Shown here: positions 16,941 through 21,948 of the stretch, piece by piece
Numbering within the stretch: the stretch's first letter is position 1
Layout of the letters: the number at the start of each line of letters is the position of its first letter
Assembly: GCA_946480245.1 (NCBI GenBank)
Contig: CAMLIZ010000069.1
Location: forward strand, 1 to 21,948
Length of the DNA: 21,948 nt
Direction of reading: 5' to 3'
Origin: an uncultured Pseudomonadota bacterium
Lineage (GTDB): Bacteria; Pseudomonadota; Gammaproteobacteria; Burkholderiales; Burkholderiaceae
Made by a program: the position numbers and the translations under genes
The notes under the pieces: generated by a model
What the model saw: only the letters and a program-made list of their open reading frames with translations
Database searches by the model: none
What the model was told of the DNA's origin: nothing

Positions 16941-18053
16941 TCAACTGCCCAGGGCGCGGGCGGCCAGCCAGCGCTTCAACGGAGGCAGGCCGTTGACCAG
17001 ACCCAGGCCGCGATTGCGAAGTTCCCGCGCCCAGGGCGCCGGGTGAGAAAAAAGCTGCAACAGCGAGTCGGTCATCTGGCCCATGGCCCAAGTGGGCAGC
17101 ATGCGCTCGCGGGCGTAGCGGCGCAGCAGCTTCTCGTCGCCCAAAGTGCGCCAGGGTTCACGCTGGGCGATCACGCGCGACAGCGCGGCCACGTCGGCCA
17201 GGCCCAGGTTCAGCCCCTGCCCGGCCAGCGGATGCACCAGGTGCGCCGCATCGCCCAGCAGCACCCAGCCCGGCCCGCAGGCCGGCTCGGCGCGCGCAAT
17301 CGCCAGCGGCCATGCCGCTCGCGGACCGGCCAGGCGCAGCGAGCCGGCAGCGCCCCCGGTGGCGTCATTGAGCGCCTGTTCGAACGCGGCGTCGTCCGCG
17401 GCCAGCAGCGCCTGCGCGCGCTCCTCCGGCAAGGACCACACCAGGCCGTACGAGCTGCCGTGCTGCGGCCTGTCGAAGGGCAGCAGCGCCAGCACGTCCG
17501 GGGCACGGAACCACTGGCGCGCCAGGCCCCGATGCGGCTCGCTCGCCACCAGGCGGCCGGCCAGCGCCCGCTGCCCGTAGGGCTGCAGGTCCCACTGCAC
17601 GCCGTGCGCCGCGCGGCCGGCGGAATCGCGGCCCTCGCACAGCGCGGTGAGCGGCGCGGAAACGGCGTGGTCGCCCGCCATCTGCACGTGCGGCGCAAAG
17701 CGCAGCGCGTCAGCGAGCGCGTCTTCCAGCGCTGCAGCGTCAACGATCCACGCCAGCGCCTCCACGCCCTGCTGCCAGGCGGAGAAGTCGATCGCGGCGC
17801 CGCGCACGTCGCCCTCCACGTGCATGTCGTACACGGCGGTGGCGGCGTCCTCGGGCAAGGCGCCCCAGACCTTCAGGTCGGTCAGCAGTGCGACGGCGCC
17901 GGCATTTAGCGCATAGGCGCGCACGTCGGCAGACGCCGGAGGCCGCTGGTCGGCGCCTTGCAGCGCCACGCTCAGGCCCTGGCGCGCCAGCGCCAGCGCC
18001 AGGCTGCGCCCCACCACGCCCGCGCCCCGTATGCACACATCGGCTTGGATCAT
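16941..18053 (-). CDS. FAD-dependent monooxygenase, UbiH/UbiF/Coq6 family (ubiquinone ring hydroxylase)
   Basis: Likely hydroxylates the aromatic ring of a ubiquinone precursor; which carbon is not decidable here (UbiH, UbiF or UbiM type). The 370 residues have the FAD Rossmann motif GAGVVG (10-15), RAYALNAGAVALL (45-57), and the diagnostic GDAAHLVHPLAGQGLNLGLA (267-286). PHRGLARQWFR (173-183) is also usual for the group. The middle DG motif reads CEGRDS (139-144), with Glu for Asp. The ATG at 18053 is chosen because the flavin-binding strand then begins at residue 3, and a -10 box 7 bases upstream suggests transcription starts at or next to it. It is the first gene of the row leading to dsbC. 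Confidence 0.88.
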   Translation of the reverse strand: MIQADVCIRGAGVVGRSLALALARQGLSVALQGADQRPPASADVRAYALNAGAVALLTDLKVWGALPEDAATAVYDMHVEGDVRGAAIDFSAWQQGVEALAWIVDAAALEDALADALRFAPHVQMAGDHAVSAPLTALCEGRDSAGRAAHGVQWDLQPYGQRALAGRLVASEPHRGLARQWFRAPDVLALLPFDRPQHGSSYGLVWSLPEERAQALLAADDAAFEQALNDATGGAAGSLRLAGPRAAWPLAIARAEPACGPGWVLLGDAAHLVHPLAGQGLNLGLADVAALSRVIAQREPWRTLGDEKLLRRYARERMLPTWAMGQMTDSLLQLFSHPAPWARELRNRGLGLVNGLPPLKRWLAARALGS

Positions 18054-18059
18054 GCGGGG

Positions 18060-18065
18060 ATTGTA
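18060..18065 (-). promoter_or_regulatory. -10 box for a probably leaderless hydroxylase transcript
   Basis: TACAAT on the minus strand (5 of 6 to consensus) is followed by only CCCCGC before the ATG at 18053. A start 6-7 bases after the box would coincide with the first codon, and no ribosome binding site is present. The -35 region is not clear. Confidence 0.5.
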
Positions 18066-18174
18066 GGGAGCGGACAACGGGCGGCGGCGTCCCCTTCCGC
18101 ATGTAAGCGGTGATCGTCGAAGGGTGGGTAGCACCGTGCGCGTGGGCATGGAAGGCGCGGCAACCCTCGCCTTC

Positions 18175-18180
18175 TAGAAT
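18175..18180 (+). promoter_or_regulatory. Candidate -10 box for ychF
   Basis: TAGAAT (5 of 6 to consensus) lies 26 bases before the ychF ATG, and AAGAAAG before the ATG may serve as the ribosome site. The -35 hexamer is weak. The box sits in the divergent spacer between the hydroxylase gene and ychF. Confidence 0.45.
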
Positions 18181-18206
18181 CGCGCCTTCCCCAAGAAAGC
18201 ATTGCC

Positions 18207-19301
18207 ATGAGCCTCAAATGCGGCATCGTGGGCCTGCCCAACGTCGGCAAGTCCACCCTCTTCAACGCGCTGACCAAGGCCGGCATCGCCGCCGAGAACT
18301 ACCCGTTCTGCACCATCGAGCCGAATGTGGGCATCGTCGAGCTGCCCGACCCACGGCTGGCCAAGCTGTCCGAGATCGTGAAGCCGGAGCGCGTGGTGCC
18401 GGCGATCGTGGAGTTCGTGGACATCGCGGGCCTGGTGGCCGGTGCCAGCAAGGGCGAAGGCCTGGGCAACCAGTTTCTCTCGCACATCCGCGAGACCGAC
18501 GCGATCGTCAACGTGGTGCGCTGCTTCCATGACGACAACGTGATCCACGTGGCGGGCAAGGTGGATCCGATCGCCGACATCGAGGTGATCCAGACGGAGC
18601 TCTGCCTGGCCGACCTCGCCACGGTGGAAAAGAGCCTGCAGCGCTACACCAAGGTGGCCAAGGCCGGCGGCGACAAGGAGGCGCAGCGCCTGGTGGACGT
18701 GCTGCGCAAGTGCGAGGCCGCGCTCAACGAGGCGAAACCGGTGCGCACCATCGCCTTCAGCAAGGAGGAGCTGGTGGTGCTCAAGCCGCTGTGCCTGATC
18801 ACCGCCAAGCCGGCGATGTTCGTCGGCAACGTGGACGAAGGCGGCTTCGAGAACAACCCGCTGCTCGACCAGTTGCGCGACTACGCCGCCCGGCAGAGCG
18901 CACCGGTGGTGGCCATCTGCGCCAAGACCGAGAGCGAGCTGGCCGACATGCCGGAGGACGACAAGCTGATGTTCCTGCAGGAGATGGGGCAGGACGAGCC
19001 GGGCCTGAACCGGCTGATCCGCGCCGCCTTCTCGCTGCTGGGCCTGCAGACCTACTTCACCGCCGGGGTGAAGGAAGTGCGCGCCTGGACGATCCACGTG
19101 GGCGACACCGCGCCACAGGCGGCCGGCGTGATCCACACCGACTTCGAGCGCGGCTTCATCCGTGCCCAGACCATCGCCTACGACGACTTCGTGCAGTACC
19201 GAGGTGAGCAAGGGGCCAAGGACGCCGGCAAGATGCGCAGCGAAGGCAAGGACTACGTCGTCAAGGACGGCGACGTGATGAACTTCCTGTTCAACGTCTG
19301 A
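18207..19301 (+). CDS. ychF: Redox-regulated ATPase YchF (Obg-related, OLA1 type)
   Basis: Ribosome-associated P-loop NTPase that prefers ATP and is linked in other bacteria to translation and oxidative-stress response. The 364 residues include the P-loop GLPNVGKS (9-16), [12 protein letters not shown] (31-42, switch I), [20 protein letters not shown] (72-91, switch II), and the altered base-specificity motif FVGNVDE (205-211) where GTPases have NKxD. A TGS domain fills the last 80 or so residues ([20 protein letters not shown] to [15 protein letters not shown]). Length and ends match the family. A terminator follows 11 bases after the stop, so it is probably monocistronic. pth, often next to ychF, is not seen here. 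Confidence 0.97.
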   Translation: MSLKCGIVGLPNVGKSTLFNALTKAGIAAENYPFCTIEPNVGIVELPDPRLAKLSEIVKPERVVPAIVEFVDIAGLVAGASKGEGLGNQFLSHIRETDAIVNVVRCFHDDNVIHVAGKVDPIADIEVIQTELCLADLATVEKSLQRYTKVAKAGGDKEAQRLVDVLRKCEAALNEAKPVRTIAFSKEELVVLKPLCLITAKPAMFVGNVDEGGFENNPLLDQLRDYAARQSAPVVAICAKTESELADMPEDDKLMFLQEMGQDEPGLNRLIRAAFSLLGLQTYFTAGVKEVRAWTIHVGDTAPQAAGVIHTDFERGFIRAQTIAYDDFVQYRGEQGAKDAGKMRSEGKDYVVKDGDVMNFLFNV

Positions 19302-19312
19302 GCCCAGCAAAC

Positions 19313-19336
19313 AGCCGCGTCTTTCGCGGCTTTTTT
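19313..19336 (+). terminator. Intrinsic terminator after ychF
   Basis: AGCCGCG pairs perfectly with CGCGGCT across a 5-base loop (TCTTT), followed directly by six T. This is the clearest rho-independent terminator in the window and separates ychF from the MCP gene. Confidence 0.9.
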
Positions 19337-19382
19337 GCACGCGAGTGCTGCGATGCAGCACCGAACAATCGGAGCGTCGGCC

Positions 19383-19409
19383 TTCAGTCCCGCGCTGCGC
19401 TGCCGATAC
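19383..19409 (+). promoter_or_regulatory. Candidate sigma-28 (FliA) promoter for the MCP gene
   Basis: TTCAGTCC, an 11-base spacer and GCCGATAC match the layout TAAAGTTT-N11-GCCGATAA. The -10 matches 7 of 8 and the spacer is exact; the -35 half matches only 4 of 8. It lies 68 bases before the MCP ATG, fitting flagellar/chemotaxis control. Confidence 0.55.
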
Positions 19410-19477
19410 CTGCCTGACAGACGCAGTTGGCCCGCGGGGCCGGCCGCCGTGCTCCTGACTCGCTGGAGAGATACCTC

Positions 19478-21352
19478 ATGTTCTCGCTACGCAATATCTC
19501 GGTTCGCTCTCGCTTCCACCTGGTGATGGCCGTCGTGACGGCATCGCTGCTCGCACTGGGCGGGTGGGGGCTGCTGTCGAGCAAGACCAGCAACGACACG
19601 ATCGTGCGCCTGTTCGAGCAGGCCAACGCCGCCAACAGCGAAGTCGGCAATTTGCGCGAGGCACTGTCCGACCTGCGGCGCAACGAGTCCGCCATGATGG
19701 CGGTGGCCGCCAGCAACCCGACCGGCGTCGAGGAATACAACAAGGCCTGGAAGCAGGATCTGGCTGCGGCCCGTACCGCGGGCGACCACATCGTCAAGGC
19801 CAACGAGGGCAACGAAGAGATCGCCAAGCTGGTGGCCAACCAGGACAAGCTGCTCACCGCCTACGCCGCGGTCATCGCGCCGATCGCCGAGCACCTGCAG
19901 GGCGCCACGCTGGACAGCTCCGGCGCACTGGCCTACGCGGCCAAGGCGGACCCCACCGTGAAGGAGTTGCATGCCAATACCGATGCGCTGCTGAAGGCGC
20001 AGCAGGCTCACCTCGCTGCGCTGCGCACCCAGCTGACCGACGACACCACCCTGACCTCCACGCTGCGCCTGCTCGTGGTTGCGGCCACGCTGGGCCTGTT
20101 CGTGCCGCTGATGTGGCTGACCCTGCGCTCGGTGTGCAAGCCGCTCGACCATGCGATCGAAGTGGCCAGCCGCATCGCCAAGGGTGACCTGAGCGTGGAC
20201 TGGGTGGTGCACGGCAAGGACGAACCCGCCAAGCTGATGAACGCGCTGCAGGCCATGCAGGGCGCCTTGCGGGCACTGGTGGGCCAGGTGCGCGAATCGT
20301 CGGAGAGCATCCAGCACGCCAGCGCCGAGGTGGCCACCGGCAATCAGGACCTGTCGCAACGCACCGAGCAGACCGCGTCCAACCTGCAGGAAACCGCCAG
20401 CGCGATGGCGCAGCTGACCGGCACGGTGCGGCAAAGCGCCGAGGCGGCGGCGCAAGCCAACCAGCTGGCCTCGTCGGCGTCGTCGGTGGCCTCGCGCGGC
20501 GGCCAGGTGGTGGCGCAGGTGGTGTCGACGATGGACCAGATCAACGCCAGCTCGAAGAAGATCGCCGACATCATCGGCGTCATCGACGGCATCGCGTTCC
20601 AAACCAACATCCTGGCGCTGAACGCGGCGGTGGAGGCCGCCCGCGCCGGCGAGCAGGGCCGTGGCTTTGCGGTGGTGGCCGGCGAGGTGCGCTCGCTGGC
20701 CCAGCGCTCTGCCGAAGCGGCCAAGGAGATCGAGGCGCTGATCGGCACCAGCGTGGACAAGGTGGAGACCGGCTCTCGCCTGGTGCAGGAAGCCGGCAGC
20801 ACGATGAACGAGATCGTGGCCAGCGTGCAGCGGGTGACCGACATCATCGGCGAGATCACGGCGGCTGCGTCGGAGCAGAGTGGCGGCATCGGGCAGGTGA
20901 ACCAGTCGGTGGGCCAACTCGACCAGATGACGCAACAGAACGCCGCGCTGGTGGAAGAAAGCGCGGCCGCCGCCGAGAGCCTGAAGGACCAGGCACACCG
21001 GCTGGCCGGCATCGTGGCCACCTTCCGACTGGGGATCGGCAACGAAGCCCCGGTCCGCGCCGCGCCCGCCCTGCCCGTCGCCGTCAAGGCGGCCGCCGCC
21101 AAGCCCATGGCCGTCAAACCCCCGGTCGCACCGGCCGCACCGGTCGCACCGGTCGCACCGGCCGCACCGGCCGCACCGGCTGCACCGGCTGCAGCGCGCG
21201 CCCCGCAGCCCGCGGCGCACCATGTGGCCGCGCGCGAGGTGATCGAGCGGGCCAAGGAAGAGTCGCGCCCCGCGGCACCCGCCACCCCGATGGTGGCGGC
21301 CGCGGCGCCGGCCAAGAGCGACAGCAACGACGGCGACTGGGAAACCTTCTAG
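19478..21352 (+). CDS. Methyl-accepting chemotaxis protein with C-terminal DWETF tether
   Basis: Inner-membrane chemoreceptor that controls the CheA kinase through CheW. The 624 residues have TM1 (about 13-34), a roughly 160-residue periplasmic four-helix-bundle-type ligand domain, TM2 (about 196-216), a HAMP domain (218-270) and a long cytoplasmic coiled coil. The signalling tip [20 protein letters not shown] (372-391) and its continuation to about 411 are canonical. Likely methylation segments are [15 protein letters not shown] (297-310 region) and [13 protein letters not shown]. After the coil comes an Ala/Pro linker of about 100 residues, partly coded by 9-base repeats, ending in DWETF, the pentapeptide that docks CheR/CheB in high-abundance receptors. 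The ATG at 19478 has GGAGAG about 9 bases upstream. The ligand is unknown. Confidence 0.96.
   Translation: MFSLRNISVRSRFHLVMAVVTASLLALGGWGLLSSKTSNDTIVRLFEQANAANSEVGNLREALSDLRRNESAMMAVAASNPTGVEEYNKAWKQDLAAARTAGDHIVKANEGNEEIAKLVANQDKLLTAYAAVIAPIAEHLQGATLDSSGALAYAAKADPTVKELHANTDALLKAQQAHLAALRTQLTDDTTLTSTLRLLVVAATLGLFVPLMWLTLRSVCKPLDHAIEVASRIAKGDLSVDWVVHGKDEPAKLMNALQAMQGALRALVGQVRESSESIQHASAEVATGNQDLSQRTEQTASNLQETASAMAQLTGTVRQSAEAAAQANQLASSASSVASRGGQVVAQVVSTMDQINASSKKIADIIGVIDGIAFQTNILALNAAVEAARAGEQGRGFAVVAGEVRSLAQRSAEAAKEIEALIGTSVDKVETGSRLVQEAGSTMNEIVASVQRVTDIIGEITAAASEQSGGIGQVNQSVGQLDQMTQQNAALVEESAAAAESLKDQAHRLAGIVATFRLGIGNEAPVRAAPALPVAVKAAAAKPMAVKPPVAPAAPVAPVAPAAPAAPAAPAAARAPQPAAHHVAAREVIERAKEESRPAAPATPMVAAAAPAKSDSNDGDWETF
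21122..21193 (+). repeat. Eight tandem 9-base repeats in the MCP linker
   Basis: Eight adjacent copies of CCGGYYGCA-type units (CCGGTCGCA, CCGGCCGCA or CCGGCTGCA) code for alternating Pro-Val-Ala and Pro-Ala-Ala tripeptides. Units are in frame, so copy-number change would alter only the length of the tether between the signalling coil and the DWETF docking site. Confidence 0.85.
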
Positions 21353-21370
21353 CCGCCAGGCACTCGATCG

Positions 21371-21400
21371 CGGGGCGGCTCAGGTCGCCCCGTTCGCTTT
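21371..21400 (+). terminator. Possible terminator after the MCP gene
   Basis: CGGGGCG pairs with CGCCCCG across an 8-base loop, beginning 18 bases after the MCP stop. The following TTCGCTTT is a poor T-run, so termination may be partial. Confidence 0.4.
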
Positions 21401-21434
21401 GGAGTTAGCGATTCCTCACTGGACGAGCGTCGTT

Positions 21435-21457
21435 TGATGCGGCTCAAAGCCGCATCA
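21435..21457. other. Perfect 10-bp inverted repeat next to the CIRCE element
   Basis: TGATGCGGCT and AGCCGCATCA are perfectly complementary with a 3-base CAA gap. The right arm shares its last three bases with the CIRCE element. It lacks a T-run and could be an RNA hairpin, a second part of the MCP transcript end, or a protein-binding dyad upstream of rpoH. Confidence 0.6.
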
Positions 21458-21481
21458 GCACTCGAATGGGCCGAGTGCTAA
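21455..21481. promoter_or_regulatory. CIRCE operator (HrcA binding site) upstream of rpoH
   Basis: TCAGCACTC, a 9-base spacer and GAGTGCTAA match the CIRCE consensus TTAGCACTC-N9-GAGTGCTAA in 17 of 18 arm positions with exact spacing. It ends 40 bases before the rpoH ATG. TAATAT, overlapping the right arm (21479-21484), could serve as the -10 box, which would let bound HrcA block polymerase. HrcA itself is not in the window. Confidence 0.88.
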
Positions 21482-21521
21482 TATCACGGAACCCTTGCGG
21501 CCAATGAAGGTCTTACCGCCC

Positions 21522-21948
21522 ATGAACGCAACCCCCACCTCCACCGCCGTCGCCGTACGCGACCCCTGGTCGCTGGTGCCGTCCCTCGGCAACCTGGATG
21601 CGTACATCTCCGCGGTCAACCGCATCCCCCTGATCACTCACGATGAAGAGGTCGAACTGGCCAGCCGCTGGCGTGCCAAGGGCGACATCGAGGCGGCCGG
21701 CCGGCTGGTGCTGTCGCACCTGCGCCTGGTGGTCTCCGTGTCCCGCCAGTACATGGGCTACGGCCTGCCGCAAGGCGACCTGATCCAGGAAGGCAACGTC
21801 GGCCTGATGAAGGCCGTGAAGCGCTTCGACCCCGACCAGGGCGTGCGCCTCGTGAGCTACGCGCTGCACTGGATCCGCGCCGAGATCCACGAATACATCC
21901 TGAAGAACTGGCGCATGGTCAAGGTGGCCACCACCAAGGCCCAGCGCA
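21522..21948 (+). CDS. rpoH: Heat-shock sigma factor RpoH (sigma-32), partial, 3' end outside window
   Basis: Directs RNA polymerase to heat-shock promoters. The 142 residues seen hold the N-terminal [20 protein letters not shown] and the region 1.2 helix ([21 protein letters not shown] split over two turns). Region 2 includes [39 protein letters not shown] and [20 protein letters not shown]. The window ends at ATTKAQR, where the RpoH box normally begins. This N-terminus and the [13 protein letters not shown] stretch separate RpoH from RpoD and RpoS. The ATG at 21522 has GAAGG 11 bases upstream; an in-frame ATG at 21504 would add six residues and is the alternative start. Expression is probably under HrcA control through the CIRCE element just upstream. 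Confidence 0.95.
   Translation, partial: MNATPTSTAVAVRDPWSLVPSLGNLDAYISAVNRIPLITHDEEVELASRWRAKGDIEAAGRLVLSHLRLVVSVSRQYMGYGLPQGDLIQEGNVGLMKAVKRFDPDQGVRLVSYALHWIRAEIHEYILKNWRMVKVATTKAQR

Noticed and set aside
1..21948. CRISPR array, IS element, prophage or tRNA genes
   Set aside because: Reading the short intergenic spacers on both strands showed no repeat-spacer array, transposase, integrase, attachment-site duplication or cloverleaf. Coding density leaves no room for a hidden element of that size.

Overview
The window is a very GC-rich bacterial chromosome segment. Its gene set points to a betaproteobacterium of the order Burkholderiales (Rubrivivax/Leptothrix/Ideonella-like): a DUF3108 protein with a TonB-like layout, a UbiH-family hydroxylase, a DsbC paralogue, a PDZ-containing M61 peptidase, a methyl-accepting chemotaxis protein ending in a WETF pentapeptide, and rpoH behind a CIRCE element. 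The taxonomic call is inference from gene content and codon use. The DNA is almost fully coding, with no gene-free stretch over 300 bases and no tRNA, rRNA, IS element, prophage or CRISPR array recognised.

Left part (1-7631): a surface-polysaccharide locus read leftwards. A tightly coupled run starts at 7631: wbpB (wlbA-like dehydrogenase), wbpD (wlbB-like N-acetyltransferase), wbpE (wlbC-like aminotransferase), a Wzx-type flippase, a left-handed beta-helix acyltransferase and a GT4 glycosyltransferase. Four of the five junctions are overlaps of 1-4 bases. The first three enzymes are the middle steps of the route from UDP-GlcNAc to UDP-2,3-diacetamido-2,3-dideoxy uronic acid. The dehydrogenase that opens the route (WbpA) and the usual epimerase (WbpI/WlbD) are not in the window. 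cysQ lies in the opposite orientation between this run and a second GT4 (WbuB-like) gene that leaves the window at base 1.

Middle part (7632-13293): lysS on the plus strand diverges from the polysaccharide run. It converges, with a 9-base gap, on a large hybrid histidine kinase (MASE4-like membrane domain, HisKA, HATPase, one degenerate and one canonical receiver) that starts at TTG behind a strong ribosome binding site. An enoyl-CoA hydratase gene precedes it on the same strand. A small uncharacterised gene is divergent from the hydratase.

Right part (13282-18053): a leftward gene row of UbiH-family hydroxylase, DsbC-like isomerase, M61 peptidase with PDZ domain, and DUF3108 protein. The first gene has a -10 box so close to its ATG that a leaderless mRNA is likely.

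Right edge (18207-21948): ychF with an intrinsic terminator, then an MCP gene with a sigma-28-like promoter, then the start of rpoH. A near-perfect CIRCE operator lies just upstream of rpoH, which suggests that HrcA represses the heat-shock sigma factor gene. I did not find a wholly new system. The most notable signals are the CIRCE-rpoH arrangement, the wlb-like sugar module split by cysQ, and the hybrid kinase.
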